The notes: generated by a model from the letters alone, not told the origin. A DNA stretch of 64,000 nt from Flectobacillus sp. BAB-3569 (GCF_002270355.1 NZ_NJFZ01000022.1:124001-188000), one strand, 5' to 3'. Shown: positions 44,752 through 54,624, numbered from the stretch's first letter. Numbers and translations: made by a program.

Positions 44752-46146
44752 TTATAAGTCAACAGCACAGCCATAAGCTGCTTCAGTTGCACCTTTGATA
44801 GCCTCAGAGATGGTTGGGTGAGGGTGAACAGCCGTCATGATTTCATGAGCAGTAGTTTCAAGGCGACGAGCCACAACTACTTCAGCAATCATTTCAGTTA
44901 CGTTGTAACCAATCATGTGTGCACCTAAGAATTCACCGTATTTTGCATCGAAAATTACTTTTACAAAACCGTCTCTAGCACCAGCAGCAGTAGCTTTACC
45001 AGATGCTACAAATGGGAATTTACCCACTTTGATTTCGTATCCAGCTTCTTTTGCTTTTTTCTCAGTAAGACCTACAGAAGCAATTTCTGGAGAGCAGTAA
45101 GTACAACCTGGAATATTGCTATAGTCTAATGGATGAACTGGGTGGTTAGCGATTTTTTCCACACAGATAATACCTTCAGCAGAGGCTACGTGAGCCAATG
45201 CAGGGCCTGGCGTAACATCACCGATAGCATAGTAGCCTGGAATGTTAGTTTCGTACCATTGGTTTACTAAGATTTTGCCTTTGTCAGTAATGATACCAAC
45301 ATCTTCCAAACCTACGTTTTCAAGGTTAGAAATAACACCAGCAGCCGAAAGAACGATGTCACAGTCGATTGTGATATTACCAGAAGGAGTTTTTACCGAT
45401 ACTTTACAACCTTCACCAGCTGTATCTACAGATTCAACAGATGAGTTAGTATGAATATCGATACCTAATTTTTTGTATTGTTTAGCCAATTCTTTAGATA
45501 CGTCCTCGTCTTCAACAGGAACGATATTTGGCATAAATTCTACAATCGTCACCTTTGTACCCATAGCAGCGTACACGTAAGCAAACTCAACACCGATTGC
45601 CCCCGAACCAATTACAACCAATGATTTTGGTTGAGATTCAAGAGACATTGCTTTACGGTAGTCGATTACTTTTACGCCATCGATAGGGATATTTGGCAAA
45701 GCTCTAGCACGTGCGCCAGTAGCAATCATGATATTTTTGGCATCATATACTGTAACAGCACCATCGGCAGCGGTTACTTCTACTTTTTTGCCAGGTTTTA
45801 CTTTACCGTTACCCATGATTACGTCAATTTTGTTCTTCTTCATCAAGAATTGAACACCTTTGCTCATGGAATCGGCAACGCCACGTGAACGCTTGATAAC
45901 AGCACCGAAATCTGCGCTAGCTTCAGAAACAGTGATACCGTAATCAGAAGCATGTTTGATGTATTCAAAAACTTGCGCTGATTTCAATAAAGCTTTAGTA
46001 GGAATACAGCCCCAGTTCAAGCAGATACCTCCCAACGATTCGCGTTCTACTACGGCACATTTCAAACCCAACTGAGACGCACGAATTGCAGCTACATATC
46101 CACCTGGTCCTGAACCAATCACTATTAAATCATAAGTTGTTGCCAT
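44752..46146 (-). CDS. lpdA: Dihydrolipoyl dehydrogenase
   Basis: E3 component of 2-oxoacid dehydrogenase complexes and glycine cleavage, an NAD/FAD disulfide oxidoreductase. 464 residues, normal length. GSGPGGYVAAIRASQLGL (FAD), GGICLNWGCIPTKALL with the redox-active CxxxxC disulfide, VVIGSGAIGVEFAYV (NAD) and the C-terminal HPHPTISEAI catalytic His-Glu pair are all present. Single gene; no E1 or E2 nearby. TAnnTTTG-like box at 46184. Terminator at 44700. Confidence 0.97.
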   Translation of the reverse strand: MATTYDLIVIGSGPGGYVAAIRASQLGLKCAVVERESLGGICLNWGCIPTKALLKSAQVFEYIKHASDYGITVSEASADFGAVIKRSRGVADSMSKGVQFLMKKNKIDVIMGNGKVKPGKKVEVTAADGAVTVYDAKNIMIATGARARALPNIPIDGVKVIDYRKAMSLESQPKSLVVIGSGAIGVEFAYVYAAMGTKVTIVEFMPNIVPVEDEDVSKELAKQYKKLGIDIHTNSSVESVDTAGEGCKVSVKTPSGNITIDCDIVLSAAGVISNLENVGLEDVGIITDKGKILVNQWYETNIPGYYAIGDVTPGPALAHVASAEGIICVEKIANHPVHPLDYSNIPGCTYCSPEIASVGLTEKKAKEAGYEIKVGKFPFVASGKATAAGARDGFVKVIFDAKYGEFLGAHMIGYNVTEMIAEVVVARRLETTAHEIMTAVHPHPTISEAIKGATEAAYGCAVDL

Positions 46147-46183
46147 TTTGTTCTATTTTAAAGGGAAAAGTACAATTTGGCTA

Positions 46184-46191
46184 CAAATATA
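46184..46191 (-). promoter_or_regulatory. -7 box upstream of lpdA
   Basis: TATATTTG on the minus strand, 38 bases from the lpdA start. No clear -33 TTTG. Confidence 0.45.
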
Positions 46192-46342
46192 GTTATAAGC
46201 TGTCAACTGCTAAGTGATTAATTACAAGTTTTTGGCTAAACTTATACAGTTTATACTTCATCTATCAATTTTGATAACTTCAAGGTATTGAGGAAGAAGT
46301 ATAAATATTCAAAAGCAGTAAAGCCTCTCGGTAAAAAACGAA

Positions 46343-46370
46343 ATCCTCCTTCAAAAACTCGAAGGAGGAT
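46343..46370 (-). terminator. Rho-independent terminator of the DUF4382 gene
   Basis: ATCCTCCTTC (46343-46352) pairs with GAAGGAGGAT (46361-46370); on the minus strand this is followed closely by TTTCGTTTTTTACC. Confidence 0.8.
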
Positions 46371-46469
46371 CGTCAAAACAAATTAAGTTAAGATATAAAT
46401 TCAAGGTATAAGCACTCTTTAGCCAGTGTTTTTCGGATAAAACATGAGTTGTTTATGCTCTATTACTTA

Positions 46470-47462
46470 TTACAAGCCTAGAAAACCTTTGATCGACAAT
46501 GATAAACGTACCTCTGTACTACTTTTGACAGATAGTTTTGTTAAATCTAGGTTTCCTGAAAGATTCAAGAATGAGTTTAGTGCCACCGAGGAGTTTGCCT
46601 CGCCAGAGCTTTTGAAGGAAGCAAAATGGATTTCATAATCACCTTCTTCCAAGAATGATACTTTAAAATTACCTGCGGCATCTACTTTGGCACTCGATAC
46701 GGCATTTTTAAATTCTACAGCACTTTCTCCCTGACCTTTTGTTTCAACATTTTGGTTAAACTCGCCTTTTTTATACACAAAGGCTACGACATTACCCATT
46801 GTGGCTGAATTATAACCACTCACTTGTCCAGATATCGTACCTGTAGCCGTTTTGTTGACTACTCGAATCGAAGATTGCAACTCTCCATACGTTACAAAAG
46901 AGTATTGTTTTTGCGCATTGTCATTGAATGTTTTAATGGCTTTTCTCAAATCAAAGTCTACCATCAAGTCGGTTGTTCCATCCTGATTAATAGTAAATGG
47001 TTTGGTGTTTAAGTCAAGATAGTTACGAGCATTTCCCGAAATAACTAGTTTACTTTTTGTACCATCAGCCTTAAGAATGTAAGACCCTGGTGCATTTCCC
47101 ATGGCATCTTTTTCATAATCAAAGAAAAAAGTCAACTTCGAATAAGTACCTGCTTGTAACTGTCCTTCGCCGAGTGTAAGGAAGTTACCGTTGTTAAGCT
47201 CTGCAATATTAATTGTTTTGGGACCTTTAAAAGCATCGAAAACTCTACCATCAACACGTACTTCTGTGATAGTAACAAAAGCACCTTTGACTTCGGCGTT
47301 GTCGATAGGAGCATCTGTCACACCAATGCGTACTTGACCTTTGGGTGCGTTAGGGTCTTGCTGAACAGGCTCGATGCTATCTTCGTTTTTGCTACAAGAC
47401 CATTGAATCATACCAGCGCCCATTACAGCTAGGGCCAATGTAAGGAATTTGTTAGTTTTCAT
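46470..47462 (-). CDS. DUF4382 domain lipoprotein, 330 aa
   Basis: Lipobox WSC near residue 23 after a hydrophobic leader. The first domain is DUF4382, recognised by GQVRIGVTDAPIDNAEVKGA and VTITEVRVDG, then TINIAELNNGNFLTLGEGQL and YLDLNTKPFTINQDG. This domain is common in Bacteroidota and Gammaproteobacteria surface lipoproteins. The C-terminal part (about 205-330) is a carboxypeptidase-regulatory-like or FN-like beta domain (TGTISGQVSGYNSATMGNVV). Function unknown, probably outer membrane anchored. It has its own terminator. Confidence 0.85.
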   Translation of the reverse strand: MKTNKFLTLALAVMGAGMIQWSCSKNEDSIEPVQQDPNAPKGQVRIGVTDAPIDNAEVKGAFVTITEVRVDGRVFDAFKGPKTINIAELNNGNFLTLGEGQLQAGTYSKLTFFFDYEKDAMGNAPGSYILKADGTKSKLVISGNARNYLDLNTKPFTINQDGTTDLMVDFDLRKAIKTFNDNAQKQYSFVTYGELQSSIRVVNKTATGTISGQVSGYNSATMGNVVAFVYKKGEFNQNVETKGQGESAVEFKNAVSSAKVDAAGNFKVSFLEEGDYEIHFASFKSSGEANSSVALNSFLNLSGNLDLTKLSVKSSTEVRLSLSIKGFLGL

Positions 47463-47836
47463 AAATAAGGAATAATTTAAGGGAATAAAGTAAAGGACGT
47501 AAAGCCGTCTTTTGAAGACTTGTGTATCTAACTAACGTCGAGAATTGAGGCTCAGATTTAATTATCACCCAATGATGTGGTCAAAAAAAGGCAACGTTTT
47601 TCTAAAATACTCATAGTGAGGCTTTTTCAGAAAAGCCGTTTTAAAGACTATTTCACATGATTGGGTGACGAAATAGAGATAGGTGAATTGGCTTTCAGAA
47701 TAAAATTTACCAGCCCTATTTTGATAAATTAGTACAAATTTGAAATCAAATATCCTCAATCCGAATACCAAAGTCGCTGTTATTTCTTCCCTAAAAATGC
47801 GCTATCTTTGCACCTCAATCAAAACAATCAAACAAC
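47463..47836. other. Promoter region of prfB and leader of the DUF4382 gene
   Basis: No gene seen apart from the prfB promoter at 47803 and the 5' end of the DUF4382 transcript. The remainder is AT-rich. Confidence 0.5.
47803..47810 (+). promoter_or_regulatory. -7 box of prfB
   Basis: TATCTTTG followed by GCACC is a very good TAnnTTTG box, 27 bases before the prfB ATG. Confidence 0.65.
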
Positions 47837-48911
47837 ATGACAAGAGACAGGTTCAATGACCTGAAAGCCAGAGTAGAGGCTTTGAGGAGGTATCTTTGAC
47901 TACGATAACAAGAAGTACCAAATTTCTGAATTAGAAACAATCACGCTAGATCCTGAATTTTGGAATGACCCCAAAAAAGCGGAAAGCATCATGCGTCAAA
48001 TGCGTGAATTGAAATTCTGGACATCAGGTTTTGATAAAGCAAACGGACATTTGGGTGATTTAGAGACCATTTTTGAGTTTTATGATCTTGGCGAAGCTTC
48101 GGAAGATGAAGTGGATGCTGAAGGTGAAAAACTTGAAATCCAACTTGGAGAACTCGAATTCCGTAAAATGATGTCTGACGAAGGCGATAATATGTCTGCC
48201 GTATTAGAAATCAACGCTGGGGCAGGAGGAACCGAGTCGCAAGACTGGGCCGCTATGCTGATGCGTATGTATATTATGTGGGGCGAGAAAAACGGGTTTA
48301 AGGTAAGAGAAGTAGACCATAACGATGGCGATGTGGCGGGTATCAAGTCGGTAACGCTCGAAATCGATGGCGAATTTGCTTACGGAAATCTTAAGTCAGA
48401 AAATGGTGTACACCGTTTGGTTCGTATTTCACCTTTCGACTCTAATGCTCGTCGTCATACCTCATTTGCCTCTGTATATGTGTATCCTTTGGCCGACGAT
48501 TCAATCGAAATTGATGTAAACCCTGCCGATATTGAATGGGATACCTTCCGTTCGGGTGGTGCTGGTGGTCAGAACGTAAACAAAGTAGAAACTGCGGTTC
48601 GTTTGACACACAAGCCTTCTGGAATTATTATTGCTTGTCAGCAGGAACGCTCGCAGTTACAAAACAAAGAAGTAGCCCTACGATTGTTGAAATCCAAACT
48701 CTATCAAATCGAAATCGAAAAGCGTAATGCCGCTCGTGCCGAGGTAGAAGCAGGAAAGAAAAAAATAGAATGGGGTTCACAAATTCGTAGTTATGTCCTC
48801 GACGACCGTCGTGTAAAAGATCATAGAACCAACTATCAGACTTCAAATACTGATGCTGTATTAAACGGTGAAATCAATGAATTTATCAAAGCGTATTTGA
48901 TGGAGCAGTAG
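47837..48911 (+). CDS. prfB: Peptide chain release factor 2, with programmed +1 frameshift
   Basis: RF2 recognises UGA and UAA stop codons. Translation starts at ATG 47837, runs 20 codons to CTT (47894-47896) and meets an in-frame TGA (47897-47899). The sequence AGGAGG-TAT-CTT-TGA-C is the classic RF2 shift site: an internal Shine-Dalgarno, slippery CTTT, and UGA. After a +1 shift the frame continues [14 protein letters not shown] to 48911, giving about 357 residues. Family motifs are SPF (stop-codon recognition, in [12 protein letters not shown]) and [15 protein letters not shown] (GGQ, peptide release). Low RF2 lets the shift happen, so it is autoregulated. Without the shift the product would be only 20 residues. 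Confidence 0.96.
47885..47900 (+). promoter_or_regulatory. prfB programmed frameshift site
   Basis: Internal SD AGGAGG (47885-47890), TAT, slippery CTTT, stop TGA, then C. The spacing of 3 bases between the SD and CTT is as in E. coli prfB. Confidence 0.93.
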
Positions 48912-48921
48912 TTTGGGGTTT

Positions 48922-49062
48922 ATTGAGTGAATGAGTGCTTGTGCGATTTAGTGATTATTTTTAATATGAATATTGCTTGTAGAGATGCAATACTGTACGT
49001 CTAAAGCCGCATATTATTACCCAAAAAAGCGGTCGGAAAAACAATTTCCGACCGCTTTTTTA
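48922..49062 (+). repeat. Composite repeat with terminator, copy C
   Basis: TTGAGTGAATGAGTG, GTAGAGATGCAATACTG, CGTCTAAAGCCGC, then the AAAAAAGCGGTCGGAAA hairpin. Located right after prfB. Confidence 0.7.
49023..49062. terminator. Rho-independent terminator after prfB
   Basis: AAAAAAGCGGTCGGAAA pairs with TTTCCGACCGCTTTTTT; perfect 17-base stem and small loop. Confidence 0.9.
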
Positions 49063-49578
49063 ATGAAATTTATAGAATCATCTTTGTTTTAAAGTTCGGG
49101 TTGACACATATTGGTGCAAAATTAGCCTTATTAATTACACTACAGCGCTATGGTAGTTTACTCGGGAGTTTTTCAGAAACTAATTTTTTCATCAGCTCCT
49201 ACAGAGCTCTTTAAAAGGGTAATAATGTAATTCTAGAAAATGTCCTTATCACTACATCAAAAAATCTAAGCAAAAGAGTTCTTTTGACCAAAATAAAATC
49301 CTTCGTACAACCCTAATGCATGACTCTCAATTCTGTATTAATACCTAAATCACTCAAACACTCAATCACAAATCACTCAATTGATAATAAGTTTGGTTTC
49401 AGGTTTTTAATGCCAAAGTATTTATGGTAAATTTGTTATTTAAAAGAAAATTTGTTTTGTGGATTTAGGATTGAGGAGAGGTTTTTGTGGAAAATGATTG
49501 TCAAAACGGACAATAAAAGATAACCTAGCCATTGAATTCGTTTAGTTTAGCAATAGACTGAATAGGAAATTAGAGAAG
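49063..49578. other. Gene-free region upstream of the second GH3 gene
   Basis: No gene seen. Carries the MITE end at 49270-49315 and a run of CACTCAA-type words at 49346-49382. The last 100 bases are the AT-rich leader. Confidence 0.5.
49270..49315. repeat. MITE end fragment
   Basis: Inverted relative to 14126-14166: CCAAAATAAAATCCTTCGTA and CAACCCTAAT match GTACGAAAGATTTTATTTTG of copy 1. Confidence 0.55.
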
Positions 49579-52500
49579 ATGATGTTGAAAAGATTATTAG
49601 CGTTAAGTTGTATTATAACACTATTGTTAGGTGCCATTGTTGTGGCAACAGATGTTTCGTCGGCTTCACCTCTTGAACAACAAAGAGCCCGAAAGCGTCG
49701 CCATGTGAGTCGTAAAAGCAGTCGTTCACGCAAAAGTCGTGCACGCGTGCGTCGTGTGGCAATTGCGCACCCAATTGCAAATATGGTTTTTACACCGCCT
49801 AATGCTCCTCTTTTCAACACTAGCAGTATTTTACTTGAAAACCAATGGGTTGATAGTGTATTTGCAACCTTGACTGACGACCAAAAAATTGGTCAGTTCT
49901 TTATGTTAGCGGTGCATCCTAATAATGGCGAAGGGCATTTCAAAAAAGTCGAAACACTTGTCAACAATTATGGAGTAGGCGGCGTAATTTTCTTCAAAAG
50001 CGAACCTCACCTTCAAGCTCAAATCAATAACCGTCTTCAGTCGCAGGCTCGTGTTCCTTTGTTAGTATCCATCGATGGCGAATGGGGTTTGGCGATGCGT
50101 ATGAATTATACGATGGCTTTTCCAAAACAAATTACCCTTGGTGCAATTCAAGACAACGACCTGATTTATCGTATGGGGCAAGAAATTGCTCGACAATGTA
50201 AGCGTTTGGGTGTGCACCTCAATTTTGCTCCAGTAGTAGATATCAACAGCAATCCTAACAACCCAATTATTGGACACCGTTCTTTTGGTGAATTGCGTGA
50301 AAACGTAGCAGCCAAAAGTAGTGCATATATGCGTGGAATGCAGGCCGAACAATTGCTTGCTTGCGCCAAACATTTCCCTGGGCATGGCGATACTCATGGC
50401 GATTCGCATCGTACTTTGCCGCAATTGGCATACAGTGCACAGCGCCTTAAGGATATGGAGCTATATCCTTTCCAACGATTGATTAATGATTCTATTAAGT
50501 CTGTTATTGTTGGGCACCTCCAAGTACCAGTATATGATTGGAAACCAGCTACGCTTTCTCCAACGATTGTAACGAATTTATTAAAACAAGAAATGGGTTT
50601 CAAAGGCTTAGTCATTACAGACGCCTTGAATATGCGTGGCGTTCAAACGTCGCCTCATATTCCTGGAGGCGTAGATTTACAAGCCTTTTTAGCAGGAAAT
50701 GACATTTTGCTATACTCTGAAAATATTCCAGAAGGTATCAAAAAAATAAAAGAAGCTATCGTAAATGGTACGATTCCACAAGCGGAGGTAGATTATAGAG
50801 TAAAGAAAATTTTACATGCAAAATATTGGGTAGGGTTAAATAAATTCAAGTACGTCGAAACTACCAATTTGTATCAAGACCTTCATACGCAAGAGGCGGC
50901 AGCGATTCGTCAGGAGTTATTTAACAATGCAGTGACTTTGGTAAAAAATGACCAAACTTTACTTCCCATGAGTGCAGCCGATAAAAAACTGGTATCCGTG
51001 GGCATCGACATTAATCCTGATAATGGTTTTGAAAGAGCATTAGATCAATACGGTAACTTCCAACATTTTACTAGTGGAGGCAAAAATTCTGAGGCATTTT
51101 ACAATGAAGTCCTTCGTTCGGTAGATTCAACTAGTACGGTGGTTGTTGGTATTCATGATTTGAAGAACACGCCCTACACACGCTATGGCGTAAGTACTTC
51201 AATGCAGGAGTTTATCAAAAAACTAGAAAAGAAAACCAATGTTATTCTATGCGTTTTTGGAAACCCTTATAGTTTAAAATATTTCAACGAGTCAAAAACT
51301 GTTATTTGTGGCTATGAGGATGTACCAGAAGCGCACAAAGCAGTTGCTAATGTAATATTTGGTAGACTTTCAGCCAAAGGAAAACTTCCAGTATCTGTAG
51401 AAGGACTTTACAAAGCTGGGGATGGTATCATTACCAATCAAACAGGTTTAGTACAAGATGGTAATCCTGAAGGTTTGGGTTTTAATACCACAACCCTCAA
51501 TCAAATAGATACGATTGTTCAGAATGCCATTGAACAGAAAGCCTTCCCGGGCTGTCAAGTGGTGGTAGCTCGTAAAGGGCAAATTGTGTATCAAAAAACT
51601 TCGGACGACTAAGTTATGAGTCGTCCAGCAATCCTGTCAACGACCAAACGATTTATGATTTGGCATCAGTGACCAAAGTGTCTGCCACCTTACAAGCCAT
51701 TATGGCTTTATATGATCAAAAGAAAATAGACCTTGAACAAAAGGTCTCTTTTTATTTAGAGGAGTTACGTGGCACGAATAAAGAACATATGACTATCAAA
51801 GATGTGCTTTGGCATCAGGCAGGATTGGTAGCTTACATTCCTTTTTGGAGCCGTACACGTACATCTTTAGGTTGGAAAAATGAATATTATAGCAATACCG
51901 AATCGTCGGAATATCCATTGCAAGTAGCCGAAGGAATGTATGCCAAAACTGCCATTCGTGATTCTGTTTGGCATTGGGTAATTCAATCATCATTGACTGG
52001 CAAAAAAGACAAAGAGGGGCACTACGGATTTGTCTACAGTGATTTGGGCTTGATTATGATGCAACATTTGGTAGAAAAGGTGTCAGGACAAACCCTTGAT
52101 GTATTGGTGAAAAACACCTTTTATCAACCTCTAGGACTTGCCACTACGGGCTATAATCCTTTACAACGTTTTCCAAAAGTACAAATGGCACCTACTGAAA
52201 ACGATAAGGTATTTAGAGAGAGATTGCTACAAGGAACGGTACAAGATCAAACTGCTGCCATGTTGGGAGGTGTATCAGGTCATGCGGGTTTGTTTAGTTC
52301 GGCAAAAGATTTGGCTATTTTGATGCAGATGAATTTACTTAAAGGCTCGTATGCTGGCAAAAAATATTTGGAAGAAAGTACTGTCGAATATTTTACCCAA
52401 ACCAAATCACCAAGAAGCCATCGCTCATTGGGCTGGGATAGATTACCAGCAGGAGGCTCTAGTAGCTATATATCTTCTTTGGTATCACCCACCTCGTATG

Positions 52501-52664
52501 GACACTCAGGCTACACGGGTACGCTCGTATGGGTAGACCCAAGCAAAGAAATCGTATTTGTATTTTTGTCTAATAGAGTAAATACTTCAGCCGAAAATAC
52601 CAAAATAAATACTTTAGGTATTCGTAGAAAAGTAATGGATGTGGTGTATAAGGCGCTCAAATAG
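49579..52664 (+). pseudogene. Second GH3/beta-lactamase-like fusion, frameshifted at an A run
   Basis: Paralogue of the 3734-6877 gene with the same architecture. N-terminal signal-type segment, a basic RKRRHVSRKSSRSRKSRA linker, then the NagZ-type domain with KHFPGHGDTHGDSH and ITDALNMRG. The serine hydrolase half contains ASVTK and SGHAGLFSSAKD. The first frame ends at TAA 51610 after KTSDD; a second frame open from 51600 reads FGRLSYESSSNPVNDQTIYD then LASVTKVSATLQ, collinear with the intact paralogue. The break is at 6 A (51593-51598); 7 A would restore it. It may be a sequencing error or a real mutation. If real, the two products are a secreted glycosidase and nothing useful. Confidence 0.9.
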
Positions 52665-52690
52665 TACAAAATAGGAGTTCTTGAAATCGT

Positions 52691-52921
52691 TTATATTTCA
52701 CTCTGTTCGTTTTTATGAAGGTAAGAATCTTTAAAAAGCTCGTCAATACTTTTCAGTCTCAAAATCTCCTTTAACTTCGGTAGGTATTTTAGTTTTGGGG
52801 AGCGTCCCTTTTCCCATTCACAATAGGTGCTTTGTCTAATGCCAAGTTCTTCAGCAATATATTCTTGAGTAAGGTTTAAATTTTGTCGGTATCGTATCAG
52901 ATTTGTAGAAAATATATCCAT
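52691..52921 (-). CDS. XRE-family HTH regulator, 76 aa
   Basis: A single helix-turn-helix of Cro/CI type: NLIRYRQNLNLTQEYIAEEL then GIRQSTYCEWEKGRSPKLKY. No other domain. The stop is 26 bases from the converging GH3-type gene. Such short XRE proteins act as repressors, often of their own promoter or as antitoxins; no toxin gene is adjacent on either side. Target unknown. Confidence 0.85.
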   Translation of the reverse strand: MDIFSTNLIRYRQNLNLTQEYIAEELGIRQSTYCEWEKGRSPKLKYLPKLKEILRLKSIDELFKDSYLHKNEQSEI

Positions 52922-53264
52922 TGGTAGAAACTATCGTTAAAAATTAATAACTCTAAATCAGGACTGTATGAAGGATTAAGTTTTGTATTTAAGATAAAAT
53001 TGTAGTAGTGGCAACCCTTGCGATTGCTCACCTCCACATGGCAACCGCAAGGGTTGCCGCTACGGCAAAAATGCTCATGAAATGAATGTTTCCGAACATC
53101 ATGAAATCCTTCTTACAGTACTAACTCTAAATTCTATATCCGATAGACGCATTGTATATATCAAAGTCACTAATGTAATTTTTAAATCTCAACGATAAAA
53201 AACGAATACTTGGTAAGATAAATTATAGTGGATAACTATGTTTGTAATTTATACCCATATATTC
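52922..53264. other. Gene-free region containing MITE copy 2
   Basis: No gene seen except the element at 52962-53121. The remaining about 140 bases are the AT-rich leader of the next pair. Confidence 0.5.
52962..53121. mobile_element. MITE-like palindromic element, copy 2 (inverted)
   Basis: Core arms GTAGTAGTGGCAACCCTTGC (53002-) and GGCAACCGCAAGGGTTGCCG (53040-). Outer ends CTGTATGAAGGATT and, inverted, CTGTAAGAAGGATT. 160 bases, like copy 1 at 14133. Confidence 0.72.
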
Positions 53265-53785
53265 ATGTGCTTCTATAAGAAATTACGATATTTAGTGTTC
53301 ATTGTACTCTATCTAGGCTCTCTCAATCTTTTTGCACAAGAAAATGCAACAATTATAGAACATTTTGGCGCTGGAGAATACCCATTTGATACGACTTCTG
53401 GATTCACAATTTGTGGAAAAAAAGAATCTATATATCAATATTACAGTTTACGCTATAAATATCCTCTCAATGTAGATTCCTGTGCTAAAACCTTGAATAA
53501 GCTTTTCAAGTATGATCCTCAAATTAATGGAATCATCACGATTAGATTTGTTGTGAATTGTCACGGTAATTCAGGCTTTTTTCATTTGTACGAAATAGAT
53601 GATAAATATCAAAAGAGAGAGTTCCCCGAAAACTATAAAGTACATATTCTAGAATTGGTTAAGGGATTAAAAAATGGGAAAAGTTTGTTGGTACAAATCA
53701 AGATGGGACGACAGTACCGATAAATTATTATGCTTATTTTTCGTTCAAAATAGTTAATGGCCAAGTCAATGAAATCATTCCATAG
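53265..53785 (+). pseudogene. Secreted hypothetical protein, C-terminus frameshifted at an A run
   Basis: Signal peptide from ATG 53265 (MCFYKKLRYLVFIVLYLGSL) ending near NLFAQ; an ATG 27 bases upstream is less likely. About 160 residues resembling the small secreted proteins with a beta core seen in Bacteroidota (INGIITIRFVVNCHGNSGFF). The current frame stops at 53723. Adding one A in the 6-A run 53669-53674 changes the end to LKKWEKFVGTNQDGTTVPIN then YYAYFSFKIVNGQVNEIIP, stopping at 53785. The restored end overlaps the next gene by 17 bases, as in a coupled operon. Function unknown. Confidence 0.7.
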
Positions 53786-54527
53786 TTTATTGTTTATTCT
53801 CATATCTTCTCTTTCAGTTATTAGTCAAAACGCCACTCCTTGGAAAAAGTACAGCTATACAACTCATGAGTGGCAATATTGTCTTGATTCACTGATTGAA
53901 ATAGATCCAAGTAATGCCTATTTATGGCAGCAGAAGGCGATGCCATATTTTAAAAATGGAGATTATTATAATGGCATGAAAAATCTAAATAGAGCAGTAG
54001 AGTTAGACACAGCACGTTGGCTTGGGTACAAAGGGTTTATGGAATGCATTTTTGTGAGAGATTACAAAAATGCCATTATTGATTTTATGGCAATAGCTAA
54101 AAAACAACCTAATGCGTTTGAAATGGATCACAGTTACTATTTCTACATAGGAGTATCTTATTTAAAGCTCAATACGCTCGATTCAGCTGAGAAATACCTT
54201 AAAATCTGTATTTCAAAACCTGAGGAAAAAACACATTATATGGATTGGTATTATGCGGGAGTTTTGAAGCTAAAGCAAAAAAAATACTTGAAAGCTCTGA
54301 TAAATTTCAATAAGTGTTTAGATAAATATCCCAATTTAAGCGACGCTAATTTTTATAAAGCAAAAACCCTTCTATCTCTACATCGCATTAGTGAAGCATA
54401 CAATTGCCTTTTGAAAGCTCAGAATGAAAATAAAACAGGATATTCTTTGAATGAAGATAATATGGTATATGTTAATTATCCATTCCAAGTGCAATTAGAG
54501 CAGATAGAACACCTTTTGAAAAAATGA
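53769..54527 (+). CDS. Secreted TPR protein, 252 aa
   Basis: ATG 53769 gives the signal peptide MKSFHSLLFILISSLSVISQ; the ATG 12 bases upstream is equally open. Four or so tetratricopeptide-like helical pairs follow: PSNAYLWQQKAMPYFKNGDY, RWLGYKGFMECIFVRDYKNA, DHSYYFYIGVSYLKLNTLDS and ADFYKAKTLL-type. TPR proteins are protein-protein adaptors. It is coupled to the preceding gene by overlap in the corrected frame, so the two products probably work together. Partner unknown. Confidence 0.78.
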   Translation: MKSFHSLLFILISSLSVISQNATPWKKYSYTTHEWQYCLDSLIEIDPSNAYLWQQKAMPYFKNGDYYNGMKNLNRAVELDTARWLGYKGFMECIFVRDYKNAIIDFMAIAKKQPNAFEMDHSYYFYIGVSYLKLNTLDSAEKYLKICISKPEEKTHYMDWYYAGVLKLKQKKYLKALINFNKCLDKYPNLSDANFYKAKTLLSLHRISEAYNCLLKAQNENKTGYSLNEDNMVYVNYPFQVQLEQIEHLLKK

Positions 54528-54624
54528 TAACTTTAATAAAATGTTAAAAAAACATCTGTTAACCCCAAATTCAAGGCTATCATGAGTAGTGTTATCATTA
54601 GAAAAATGAAGAAAGGGCTCAAAA

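Larger units (their letters stand above)
46147..46469. other. Intergenic region upstream of lpdA
   Basis: No gene seen. A minus-strand -7 box lies at 46184-46191 and the terminator of the DUF4382 gene at 46343-46370. Confidence 0.45.

Noticed and set aside
47837-47899. prfB as a broken gene
   Set aside because: The AGGAGG-TAT-CTT-TGA-C context is the textbook programmed frameshift site, not damage.
51591-51602. Programmed -1 slippage in the second GH3 gene
   Set aside because: Zero-frame codons CAA AAA ACT do not give an X-XXY-YYZ heptamer that re-pairs in both sites, and no stimulatory hairpin is evident. Homopolymer error or mutation explains it more simply.
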